In this document: one piece after another, positions 7,291 through 13,470 of the stretch
Position numbering within the stretch: position 1 is the first letter of the stretch
Layout: every line of letters starts with the position of its first letter
DNA from: PFL42 sp964492235
GTDB lineage: Bacteria; Chloroflexota; Anaerolineae; Anaerolineales; E44-bin32
Assembly: GCA_964492235.1 (NCBI GenBank)
Contig: CAZBJQ010000050.1
Location: 1 to 17,911 of the forward strand
Direction: 5' to 3'
DNA: 17,911 bases
Program-made: the position numbers and the translations under genes
Notes under the pieces: model-generated
Seen by the model: only the letters and a program-made list of their open reading frames with translations
Told to the model about the DNA's origin: nothing
The model's database searches: none

Positions 7291-7887
7291 ATGGCTGACT
7301 CAGTCCGCAATCGCGTCGCACCTCCACCAAAGAAAAGGGAGCTGCACGCTGATGTTGAGCAGCCCCACATCAACCGTGTGACCGAGGCCCTCGGCCAACA
7401 TGCTGCTGAGCTTCGGCCCTGGGGCATCTCCGACATGGACGTGCTGGCCGAGGCCATTCGCGCCGAAGCCATCGATCAGGCCAAGCTGGCGCTCCCGGAG
7501 GAAGATCGTCCTATGCGCTTGGAGGCCTTGCTCGGCCGACCTGCCTTCGCCCGCTTGCTCAAGGAGCAACTGGCCCGGGGCGTGGCGGCCACCATCGGCG
7601 CCAGCGATAGCCGCGTCCAGGCCGTCTTCGGCTACGACCTGGGCAGCCCGCTGATTCACCTGCTGGTCCTGGTCGCCAGACCCTCAGCCGGGCTGGAGGC
7701 TTTCATCGACGCCCTCGATCGCTCGCTGGCCCTATCGCTGCAGGACCTGCGTCTTCCCGAGTACTACGGACGTGAGCGCCTGCTCGACGCCAGCCTGATC
7801 ACCCCGCAGGATGTCCGGCTCGGCCTCGGCGTGGCGGCGCTGTTGTCCTCGGTTGTGCACTCCCCCGAAAGGTTCTGGCAGCGGTAG
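7291..7887 (+). CDS. Conserved hypothetical protein, paralog of the next gene
   Basis: A 198-residue soluble protein of unknown function. The start ATG at 7291 is preceded by GGGAGGG with six bases spacing; an upstream in-frame TTG at 7084 lies ahead of the promoter and is rejected. The N-terminus is basic (PPPKKRE). From about residue 81 to the end it aligns without gaps to the protein encoded at 8075, with 53 of about 117 identical residues by hand count. Shared blocks are RPxFA, IGA, VFxYDL, HLLxxVxRP, GLxAxIxALD, ITPQxVRLGxG and a C-terminal RxWxR. The lack of signal peptide or membrane helix points to the cytoplasm. Both genes share a promoter layout, a GGAGG-GTGCCATG-like start region and a following hairpin, so they arose by duplication of a complete transcription unit. 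I cannot name a family. Confidence 0.8.
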   Translation: MADSVRNRVAPPPKKRELHADVEQPHINRVTEALGQHAAELRPWGISDMDVLAEAIRAEAIDQAKLALPEEDRPMRLEALLGRPAFARLLKEQLARGVAATIGASDSRVQAVFGYDLGSPLIHLLVLVARPSAGLEAFIDALDRSLALSLQDLRLPEYYGRERLLDASLITPQDVRLGLGVAALLSSVVHSPERFWQR

Positions 7888-7910
7888 CCGCGAGATTTGC
7901 CTCCTTCCTT

Positions 7911-7940
7911 GGGGACGGGGCCGAGGACGGCCCTGTCCCT
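7911..7940 (+). terminator. 12-bp stem-loop after the first paralog
   Basis: The arms 7911-7922 and 7929-7940 pair over 12 positions, including two G-U wobbles, around a 6-base loop. It begins 24 bases after the stop codon. No clear U-tract follows, only TCCTGTT, so termination may depend on the stem alone or on Rho. Confidence 0.65.
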
Positions 7941-7971
7941 TCCTGTTGAGCGGCGGGGGCCCCTGCCCTTC

Positions 7972-8015
7972 ATGCGGTTTTCATCCACCCAAGGCTGATT
8001 TCTATGCGTGTTTCA
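7972..8015 (+). promoter_or_regulatory. Two direct 12-bp elements, 32 bp apart, before the second paralog
   Basis: ATGCGGTTTTCA at 7972-7983 and ATGCGTGTTTCA at 8004-8015 share 10 of 12 positions. The spacing of 32 bp and the 24-bp distance from the second copy to the -10 box at 8028 are identical to the arrangement before the first paralog. The consensus over the four copies is close to ATGCGnnTTTCA. Confidence 0.55.
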
Positions 8016-8024
8016 TTGCCGGCA

Positions 8025-8033
8025 TGCTACAGT
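8025..8033 (+). promoter_or_regulatory. Extended -10 promoter of the second paralog
   Basis: TGC-TACAGT at 8025-8033 is an extended -10 box placed like the one at 7232-7240. Transcription would start near 8040, giving a leader of about 35 nt with the ribosome binding site GGAGG before the ATG at 8075. Confidence 0.55.
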
Positions 8034-8074
8034 GTGACTGAGGGCTCACAAGTGACTGAAAACGGAGGTGTGCC

Positions 8075-8593
8075 ATGACAGCGCCTGTGATGACCCCAGA
8101 ACGTGAACATCTCGCCAAGGAAGTCTTCGCCCCTACCCACTTCTCGGAAGTTGTCGAGACCATTGTCGAGCAAGCTATCGACCTAGTCCGGGAGCATGTC
8201 GCGGCCTTCAAGGGCGCCGCTCATATCGAGACGCTGGTTCGTCGGCCAGACTTCGCCGGCCCGTTCCGCTGCGCCCTGGCGATCGAACTGGCCAAGGTGA
8301 TTGGCGCCGACAATCCCGATGTCCGCACCGTGTTCGCCTATGACCTCTCCCGGCCCAACCTCCACCTGTTGGCCGTGGTATCCCGGCCAACCCGGGGCCT
8401 TTCGGCCTACATCGGCGCCCTGGATGAGGCTCTGTGTGATCGGATGACGGATCTGCACGTGTTGGACTGCGCCGCACGCCAGGGCGTGCTGGACATCCAG
8501 TTCATCACGCCTCAGGAAGTTCGCCTCGGGATCGGATACACCGGCTTGCTTTCGGCTGTCCAGACCGCACCTGTGCGTGTCTGGGCTCGCTGA
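8075..8593 (+). CDS. Conserved hypothetical protein, paralog of the preceding gene
   Basis: A 172-residue protein of unknown function. The start ATG at 8075 follows GGAGG with seven bases spacing and resembles the start region of the first paralog. The last 117 residues match the first paralog (RPDFA, VIGA, VFAYDL, HLLAVVSRP, ITPQEVRLGIG, RVWAR). The N-terminal 55 residues differ, with a helical segment FSEVVETIVEQAIDLVREHV in place of the basic N-terminus of its partner. The protein has two Cys in the middle part (CDRM and LDCAA). There is no signal peptide or membrane helix. It has its own promoter and a 13-bp hairpin after its stop, so it is probably a single-gene transcript. The divergence of the N-terminus suggests different partners or inputs for a common C-terminal domain; this is inference. 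Confidence 0.8.
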   Translation: MTAPVMTPEREHLAKEVFAPTHFSEVVETIVEQAIDLVREHVAAFKGAAHIETLVRRPDFAGPFRCALAIELAKVIGADNPDVRTVFAYDLSRPNLHLLAVVSRPTRGLSAYIGALDEALCDRMTDLHVLDCAARQGVLDIQFITPQEVRLGIGYTGLLSAVQTAPVRVWAR

Positions 8594-8615
8594 GGCGAGT
8601 CCTCTCTCCTTGGGA

Positions 8616-8650
8616 ACGAGAGGCGGAGTCTGCCCTCCTCCGCCTCTCGT
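8616..8650 (+). terminator. Perfect 13-bp hairpin after the second paralog
   Basis: ACGAGAGGCGGAG (8616-8628) and its exact complement (8638-8650) enclose a 9-base loop. The hairpin starts 23 bases after the stop codon. The following bases, CCTCGTTAA, are only weakly T-rich. Confidence 0.7.
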
Positions 8651-8767
8651 CCTCGTTAACCCAACCCTGGTCCTTTGTGATCGTCGGCACCCTTCCGGGC
8701 GTCCACGAGAGCATCGAGAAAGCATCTCGGCAGGCACAGCCGAAACCGGGCGCGCGGGACGACGGTC

Positions 8768-9016
8768 GTGTTCATCGGTGGGACTATCACGCTCCTCCTG
8801 GTTGTGGCCGAGGCGGTGGCGATTGCGTGGCTGGCCCCGATTGCTGTCAGCCTGTGGACCGGACGCTGGATCCTGAGCAGACTTCGACCGCAAGCCGCCG
8901 GCGGGCGGATCGGGCCGTATGTGCTGGGGTTGGCGGTGTACGTGATCCTGACGGGCATCCCATGGGTTGGCGGCCTGGTCGCCCTGTTCGTCGCCATCTG
9001 GGGCCTCGGAGCCTGA
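8768..9016 (+). CDS. Small membrane protein resembling the C-terminal tail of bactofilin-type proteins
   Basis: An 82-residue frame beginning at GTG 8768. It holds a hydrophobic helix at about residues 2-30, a basic connector (WTGRWILSRLRPQAAGG) and a second hydrophobic segment GPYVLGLAVYVILTGIPWVGGLVALFVAIWGLGA. The second half resembles the C-terminal membrane part that follows the polymer-forming domain in many Chloroflexota bactofilin-like proteins. That resemblance is from memory and not tested. No ribosome binding site precedes the GTG, and the frame continues open a little upstream, so the true start is uncertain and this may be a remnant of a longer gene. Hydrophobic patterning and a plausible stop make it more than a shadow frame. 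A strong hairpin follows at 9111. Confidence 0.55.
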   Translation: MFIGGTITLLLVVAEAVAIAWLAPIAVSLWTGRWILSRLRPQAAGGRIGPYVLGLAVYVILTGIPWVGGLVALFVAIWGLGA

Positions 9017-9110
9017 GCGTTGGCGATCAAGGACCTGCGCCACATGATCCGGGTGGATGCTCCCATCGAACCAGCCTGGTTCTAGGCCCGTCAAGAGGAA
9101 GACAGGACAA

Positions 9111-9149
9111 GACGAGGGGGGTCCGGGCCTTGGCCGAACCCCCCTCGTC
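9111..9149 (+). terminator. Perfect 12-bp hairpin between the small membrane gene and the PspC gene
   Basis: GACGAGGGGGGT (9111-9122) pairs exactly with 9138-9149. The inner loop can add a few further pairs. It lies 94 bases after the stop of the small membrane protein and 93 bases before the PspC start, so it may end the upstream transcript. Confidence 0.6.
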
Positions 9150-9242
9150 GCGCGGATCCTGCTCGCACGCGTTGCGCCCGGAGGCCAAGCAACCCCGTCG
9201 CTTGGATTGCGTATTGAAAGGACGAGGAGAAAGGAGATCGTC

Positions 9243-9452
9243 ATGCCATCGGAGATTCGTCGTCTGTACCGAAGCCGGACGGAGCGCATGATCGGCGGCG
9301 TGTGTGGCGGGCTGGGTGTCTACTTTGACATGGACCCCACGCTGATCCGGGTGCTGTTCGTGGTACTTACCCTGGCTGGGGGCCCGGGCTTGATCGCCTA
9401 CCTGCTGCTGTTGATCATCGTCCCCATCGAGCCTGGGGCAGCCAGCGGCTGA
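9243..9452 (+). CDS. PspC domain-containing protein
   Basis: A 69-residue protein that is almost entirely a PspC domain. A basic N-terminus (RRLYRSRTERM) leads into the family signature GGVCGGLGVYFDMDPTLIRV at residues 18-37, followed by a long hydrophobic helix that includes GLIAYLLLLIIVPIEP. PspC-family proteins sit in the inner membrane and often belong to envelope-stress responses; many stand-alone copies have no known role. The start ATG at 9243 follows AAGGAG (9230-9235). An in-frame extension to 9057 would run through the hairpin at 9111-9149 and is rejected. No other psp gene is nearby, so a Psp-type operon is not suggested. Confidence 0.9.
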   Translation: MPSEIRRLYRSRTERMIGGVCGGLGVYFDMDPTLIRVLFVVLTLAGGPGLIAYLLLLIIVPIEPGAASG

Positions 9453-9483
9453 TTCGCAAGGCGGCGGACTCGTTCCCCGCCCC

Positions 9484-9503
9484 CTGGTTCGGTCTCGGAC
9501 CAG
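9484..9503 (+). terminator. 8-bp hairpin after the PspC gene
   Basis: CTGGTTCG (9484-9491) pairs with CGGACCAG (9496-9503), with one G-U wobble, around the loop GTCT. It begins 32 bases after the stop. No T-run follows. Confidence 0.5.
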
Positions 9504-9663
9504 TCGGCACTCGAACCGTCCTCAGGGGGCCGCCTCAACAGCCGAGGATCCTCAGGACGGACAAATCATCCTGGGAGGTGCTTGTTAGCGACCGGAACCG
9601 GCCGGAGCACCCTGCTTCGCGCGGGGTTCTCCTACGGAAGTTAACCCTCTCCTAACACAAATG

Positions 9664-9672
9664 TGCTACAAA
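9664..9672 (+). promoter_or_regulatory. Possible extended -10 promoter (TGC-TACAAA)
   Basis: The TGCTA core matches the other promoters in this window, but the last -10 position is A instead of T and no good -35 is present at the usual distance. If used, transcription would start near 9679 and give a leader of about 80 nt with two hairpins. Confidence 0.35.
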
Positions 9673-9674
9673 GT

Positions 9675-9742
9675 CAGGTGTAGAGCACCTGTAAGGCGCT
9701 CGGATCCTGAAAGCCCCTACCATATATATAGGGGCGGGTCCG
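9675..9742 (+). promoter_or_regulatory. Structured leader with two hairpins before the small gene at 9758
   Basis: Hairpin one: CAGGTG (9675-9680) and CACCTG (9686-9691) around a 5-base loop. Hairpin two is compound: an outer stem of CGGATCC (9701-9707) with GGGTCCG (9736-9742, one G-U), a 5-base bulge TGAAA, an inner stem GCCCCTA (9713-9719) with TAGGGGC (9729-9735), and an AT-rich 9-base loop. The ribosome binding site AAAGGA (9743-9748) follows the closing stem directly, so stem stability could affect translation. Confidence 0.45.
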
Positions 9743-9757
9743 AAAGGAATACTGGAT

Positions 9758-9988
9758 GTGGTGGACCAAGTGATCAAGCTGGCACCTGAGGCGGAGGCGG
9801 CCCCTGTCACCCGGGCGGGGATAAGCCGTCGACGCAAGGCGGGCCGGGTGCTCCGGGCTCGCCTTCCACGCCGTGCCGGAGAGGTCTACATCGAGCCGGA
9901 TGGCATGGTGGATGTAGCGCTGCGTGAGCTTGGCGCTCGTCTGGTGGTCGACGACCCCGACTCCCCCGAACCACGCCCCGGCAACTGA
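9758..9988 (+). CDS. Possible small Arg-rich protein
   Basis: A 76-residue frame starting at GTG 9758 (a second GTG follows at once). AAAGGA at 9743-9748 gives a usable ribosome binding site. The protein has a basic centre (SRRRKAGRVLRARLPRRAGE) and an acidic C-terminal half (VYIEPDGMVDVALRELGARLVVDDPD), with no membrane helix or signal peptide. I do not recognise it. The position right after a structured leader and before the gatC promoter supports a real gene, but in such GC-rich DNA a random frame of this length is common. Confidence 0.45.
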   Translation: MVDQVIKLAPEAEAAPVTRAGISRRRKAGRVLRARLPRRAGEVYIEPDGMVDVALRELGARLVVDDPDSPEPRPGN

Positions 9989-10049
9989 TCCTCAGCCCGC
10001 CTCTGATCCCAAGTACGCCGGCTGCCCCGCGGCTCGGGCGCAGGGCGTC

Positions 10050-10058
10050 TGCTATAAT
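10050..10058 (+). promoter_or_regulatory. Extended -10 promoter of the gatC operon, near-leaderless
   Basis: TGC followed by a perfect TATAAT (10053-10058) lies only nine bases before the gatC ATG at 10068. The predicted start of transcription is between 10065 and 10068, so the mRNA would have zero to three leader bases. This agrees with the absence of a Shine-Dalgarno sequence before gatC. Confidence 0.7.
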
Positions 10059-10067
10059 CGCGCTCCC

Positions 10068-10358
10068 ATGGCATTGACGCTCGAAGAAGTCCGGCATATC
10101 GCCCATCTGGCTCGACTGCATCTCACACCCGAGGAAGAGCGCCGCTACCAGCAGCAGCTGTCGTCGATCCTGGAGCACGCGGCGCGCCTGTCTCAGGTGG
10201 ACACAACGGGCATCGAGCCGACGGCCACCGTGCTGCCGCTGCAGGCCCGCCTGCGCCCAGATGCTCCGCGCTGGTCTGCCGCCCGAGGGCGAATCCTCGA
10301 AAACGCCCCCGACAGCGTGGGCGATCTCTTCCGCATTCCACCGATCTTCGAGGCTTGA
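10068..10358 (+). CDS. gatC: Asp-tRNA(Asn)/Glu-tRNA(Gln) amidotransferase subunit C
   Basis: A 96-residue protein, the normal GatC length. GatC wraps around and stabilises GatA in the GatCAB complex, which converts Glu-tRNA(Gln) and Asp-tRNA(Asn) to their amidated forms. The family pattern is clear: TLEEVRHIAHLARLHLTPEEE at residues 4-24, an LSSILEHAARLSQVDTTGIEPT region in the middle, and the C-terminal RILENAPDS followed by a FRIPPIFEA ending. The ATG at 10068 gives the canonical N-terminus. A longer in-frame extension to 9924 would span the promoter and is rejected. gatA follows 35 bp after the stop, or overlaps by a TTGA if the alternative gatA start is used. Confidence 0.93.
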   Translation: MALTLEEVRHIAHLARLHLTPEEERRYQQQLSSILEHAARLSQVDTTGIEPTATVLPLQARLRPDAPRWSAARGRILENAPDSVGDLFRIPPIFEA

Positions 10359-10393
10359 GCCATGAGCGGCTCGGGCGCCTACCGGCCACCAAC

Positions 10394-11863
10394 ATGACCC
10401 GGCTGACTGATCTCTCCTTGCTCGAGGCTGCGGCGGGGCTGCGCTCCGGCCAGTTTTCGTCGCAGGAGCTGACACGCGCCCACCTGGAGAACATCGCCGC
10501 CCTCGACGGGCGGCTGCACGCTTTCCTCACACTGACGCCCGAGCTGGCGCTGGCAGAGGCAGATGCAGCCGACTTGCGGCTAGCGCGGGGGCGGCGTGAT
10601 CGCTCCGACGATCCGCCATCGCTGCTGGGTCTGCCGATCGCGGTCAAGGACGTATTGTGTCTTGAAGGCATTCCGACGACGTGCGGCTCCCGCATCCTGG
10701 AGGGTTTCCGGCCACCCTACACAGCGACGGCCGTCCAGCGGTTGATCGACCTTGGTGTGGTCGTGCTTGGCAAGGTCAACACCGACGAGTTCGCCATGGG
10801 GTCGTCGACGGAGAACTCCGCCTACGGGGTTACCCACAATCCATGGAACCTGGATCGGGTGCCGGGCGGCTCGTCCGGGGGCGCAGCGGCCGCGGTCGCC
10901 GCCGGGTTGTGCCTGGCGGCGCTGGCCACCGACACCGGCGGCTCGGTGCGCCAGCCGGCTTCGTTCTGCGGTGTCACCGGGCTGAAACCCAGCTACGGGC
11001 GGGTCTCACGCTACGGGCTGATCGCCTACGGGTCTTCGCTCGACTGCATCGGCGCTCTCGCCCGGTCTGCGGACGACCTGCTGCCGATCTTCGAGGGCAT
11101 GGCCGGGTTCGATCCTCTCGACTCGACATCACGCCAGGATACATTGGCCCCGATCGCTCTCGGCGGGGATCTACACGGGATACGAGTGGGCGTGCCGCGA
11201 GAGTACTTCATCGAGGGTATCCACCCCAACGTCGTGCGCGGGGTCCGGCAGGCGGTCGAGGCGTTGGTGTCGCTCGGCGCCGAGGCCGTAGAGATCAGCC
11301 TGCCGCACACCGACCTGGCGCTTCCGGTGTACTATGTGATTGCCCCGGCGGAGGCTTCCGCCAACCTGGCGCGCTACGATGGCATTCGGTTCGGCCCCCG
11401 CCTCTCGCGGCAGGACCTTCTTGATCAGTACCTGGAGACGCGCGGCCGGTTGTTCGGCGCCGAGGTCAAGCGGCGCATCATGCTCGGCACCTACGCTCTA
11501 TCCGCCGGGTACTACGACGCCTACTACGGACAGGCTCAGAAAGTGCGCACCCTGATCAAGCAGGATTTCGATCGGGCCTTCGAAGGGGTTGACCTGATTG
11601 CCGGTCCCGTGGCGCCAACGACCGCCTTCCCGATCGGCGCCCACGGGGATGACCCGCTGGCGATGTACCTGGAGGATGTTTTCACCCTGCCAGCCAACCT
11701 GGCCGGCGTGCCGGGAATGGCCTTCCCGGTCGGCTTCGACACCGACGGCCTGCCCATCGGGATGCAGCTGATGGCGCCGGCGCTGGGGGAACCACTGCTC
11801 TTCCGCGCCACCCACGCCTATCAGCAAGCCACGGACTGGCACAAGGAGCGGCCTCACCTATGA
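10394..11863 (+). CDS. gatA: Asp-tRNA(Asn)/Glu-tRNA(Gln) amidotransferase subunit A
   Basis: A 489-residue amidase-family subunit that releases ammonia from glutamine for transamidation of Glu-tRNA(Gln) and Asp-tRNA(Asn). The Ser-cis-Ser-Lys triad is intact: Lys85 in LPIAVKDV, Ser160 in PGGSSGG and Ser184 in DTGGSVRQPAS, with the same Ser-Ser spacing as Staphylococcus aureus GatA. The GLKPSYGRVSRYGL signature follows. I chose the ATG at 10394 because it yields the normal start MTRLTDLSLLEAA. An in-frame TTG at 10355 overlaps the gatC stop (TTGA) and would add 13 residues; it remains possible because no Shine-Dalgarno precedes 10394. The stop overlaps the next gene by ATGA. gatB is not in the window and must be elsewhere. 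Confidence 0.94.
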   Translation: MTRLTDLSLLEAAAGLRSGQFSSQELTRAHLENIAALDGRLHAFLTLTPELALAEADAADLRLARGRRDRSDDPPSLLGLPIAVKDVLCLEGIPTTCGSRILEGFRPPYTATAVQRLIDLGVVVLGKVNTDEFAMGSSTENSAYGVTHNPWNLDRVPGGSSGGAAAAVAAGLCLAALATDTGGSVRQPASFCGVTGLKPSYGRVSRYGLIAYGSSLDCIGALARSADDLLPIFEGMAGFDPLDSTSRQDTLAPIALGGDLHGIRVGVPREYFIEGIHPNVVRGVRQAVEALVSLGAEAVEISLPHTDLALPVYYVIAPAEASANLARYDGIRFGPRLSRQDLLDQYLETRGRLFGAEVKRRIMLGTYALSAGYYDAYYGQAQKVRTLIKQDFDRAFEGVDLIAGPVAPTTAFPIGAHGDDPLAMYLEDVFTLPANLAGVPGMAFPVGFDTDGLPIGMQLMAPALGEPLLFRATHAYQQATDWHKERPHL

Positions 11864-12855
11864 GAATCGTGATTCCCATGGCCGGCTACGGCACCCGCCT
11901 GCGGCCGCACACCTGGTCCAAGCCCAAGCCGCTGGTCTCTGTAGCCGGCAAGGCCGTTCTCGGCCATGTGCTGGACAGGTTTGCCGCGCTGCCGGATATC
12001 GAGGAGGTCGTGTTTATCGTCGGCTACCTGGGCCGGCAGGTGGAGGGCTACGTCGCCGAGAACTACCCCCAGCTCAAGGCGCGCTACGTTGAGCAGACAG
12101 AGATGCTCGGGCAGTCGCATGCCGTCTGGCTGGCACGAGAGTTTCTGCACGGGCCGCTGCTGACGGTCTACGTCGATACGCTGATCGACACTGACTTCTC
12201 CGGTCTGCGGGCCGGGGCGAAAGAGGCCATCGCCTGGGTGAAGCCAGTGCTCGATCCGCGGCGATTTGGCGTGGCCGAACTCCGACCGGACGGCACGGTC
12301 CGCCGTCTGGTCGAGAAACCCCAGGACGCCGACAACAACCTGGTGGTGGTCGGCTGCTACTTCTTCCCCCAGGCGGAGCCGCTGTTGGCGGCGATCGAGA
12401 AGCAGATGGCCGACGATCAACGCCTGGAGGGTGAATACTTCCTGGCAGACGCCATCAATATCCTGCTCGACGACGGGTTAAAGATGCGCACCGCGCCGGT
12501 CGATGTCTGGCTAGACTGCGGCAAGGCCGACAGCCTGCTCGAGACCAACCGGCATCTACTGGCCGGCGGCCACGACAACTCAGCCCAAGCCTCCCTGCGC
12601 CAAGGCGTGGTCATCGTACCCCCTGTGTACATCGACCCGTCGGCCGTCGTGCAACAGTCCGTTGTCGGACCCCATGTCAGCATCGGGCCTGAGTGTGAGA
12701 TCGTGCGCTCGGTGATCCAGGATTCGATCGTCGATGCTGGCTCGCAGATTCACGGAACAACCCTCTCCGGCTCTCTCATCGGGCGTGACGCGCGCGTGAT
12801 CGGGCGCCAGCAGTCACTCAATGTCGGCGACTCCTCGGAAATCGGTTTTGCCTAG
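11860..12855 (+). CDS. NDP-sugar pyrophosphorylase / sugar-1-phosphate nucleotidyltransferase with left-handed beta-helix
   Basis: A 331-residue enzyme that should couple a sugar 1-phosphate with an NTP, releasing pyrophosphate. The nucleotide-binding loop is at residues 9-25 (GYGTRLRPHTWSKPKPL), metal-binding Asp106 is in YVDTL, VEKPQ is at 151-155, and the second metal-ligand candidate Asp219 is in VWLDCGK. From about residue 249 the chain has hexapeptide repeats of a left-handed beta-helix (VPPVYIDPSAVV, VVGPHVSIGPEC) and ends with LNVGDSSEIGFA. It resembles glucose-1-phosphate thymidylyltransferases of the long type, but the sugar and the nucleotide cannot be read from sequence. The ATG overlaps the gatA stop (ATGA), indicating translational coupling. 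Why it shares an operon with gatCA is unclear; operon sharing alone gives no functional link. Confidence 0.9.
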   Translation: MRIVIPMAGYGTRLRPHTWSKPKPLVSVAGKAVLGHVLDRFAALPDIEEVVFIVGYLGRQVEGYVAENYPQLKARYVEQTEMLGQSHAVWLAREFLHGPLLTVYVDTLIDTDFSGLRAGAKEAIAWVKPVLDPRRFGVAELRPDGTVRRLVEKPQDADNNLVVVGCYFFPQAEPLLAAIEKQMADDQRLEGEYFLADAINILLDDGLKMRTAPVDVWLDCGKADSLLETNRHLLAGGHDNSAQASLRQGVVIVPPVYIDPSAVVQQSVVGPHVSIGPECEIVRSVIQDSIVDAGSQIHGTTLSGSLIGRDARVIGRQQSLNVGDSSEIGFA

Positions 12856-13470
12856 CGGCTTGCTGCTGCTTGGGTGACGCCCCTTCTCGTGACGGGAATT
12901 GGCTCGCGCGCAGCGCCGTCGATCATCTTCATTCGAGGCGGCGTGAGCGGCTGGAGTTGGGAGCCGGTCGTGGCGCGCGCTTGCCCGGCTAGCGTTCGAT
13001 TGTCCCCGACCTGCCGGGGCATGGCCTGAGCCGGGATCAGAGGCGGTTCTCGATCGCCGAGTCGGCCAAACGTCTCCAACAGCTGATTGACCGAGCGCTC
13101 CGCTGCCGGCCGGGCTCACATTGTTGCTCTGTCCGTTGGGGATCAGACGGCATTCAGGCCGCCTGCTTCACATCCCGAAAACATCGACCGCCGGATCCTG
13201 AGCGGAACGCCGGCCCGTCCGCGAGCGGGCTCAAACTGGATAGGAGCAGCCTCCGTGGAAGGCTGGCTTGCCGGTGGTCCGTTGCCTGACCAGCTGGTGC
13301 TCATCGGCGAGAGTGCTTGAGGACTCAGCCGGAAGCTGCGCCGCCACCGGCAGATGCAATGCTCCCGGGGCGTATTCGCCGCCTGGCCGGGCGATCGCGA
13401 ACCATCATCCGTCGCTCTGCGCGAGCAGAAGCCTGTGCCATCTGCAGGGTGGGAGACAAGTCGCCCTGGC
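12856..13470. other. Convergent intergenic region without recognisable gene
   Basis: This is 615 bp between the ends of the rightward nucleotidyltransferase gene and the leftward GH63 gene. Open frames of 70-130 codons exist on both strands (for example 13087-13320 and, on the minus strand, 13143-13547), but they lack ribosome binding sites and protein-like composition. The only structure I see is a weak 5-bp hairpin (CCCCG 13004-13008, CGGGG 13015-13019). It may contain decayed coding sequence, which I cannot demonstrate. Confidence 0.5.

Larger units (their letters stand above)
9453..9757. other. Intergenic region: terminator-like hairpin, weak promoter, structured leader
   Basis: This is 305 bp with no gene. 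It holds a hairpin after pspC (9484-9503), a 10-bp palindrome GAGGATCCTC (9544-9553), a possible extended -10 (TGCTACAAA, 9664-9672) and two hairpins in what would be the leader of the small gene at 9758. Confidence 0.55.

Noticed and set aside
8183..9289. 368-codon open frame on the minus strand
   Set aside because: It runs antisense to the second paralog, the hairpins at 8616 and 9111 and the small membrane gene, and shows low-complexity Arg/Pro/Ser composition.
9509..9520. T-arm-like GGTTCGAGT on the minus strand, considered as part of a tRNA
   Set aside because: The flanking bases do not form a T-stem and no acceptor, D or anticodon arms fit around it.
10355..10357. TTG start for gatA overlapping the gatC stop (TTGA)
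   Set aside because: It would add 13 residues before the canonical MTRLTDLSLLEAA start; kept only as an alternative since neither start has a clear Shine-Dalgarno.
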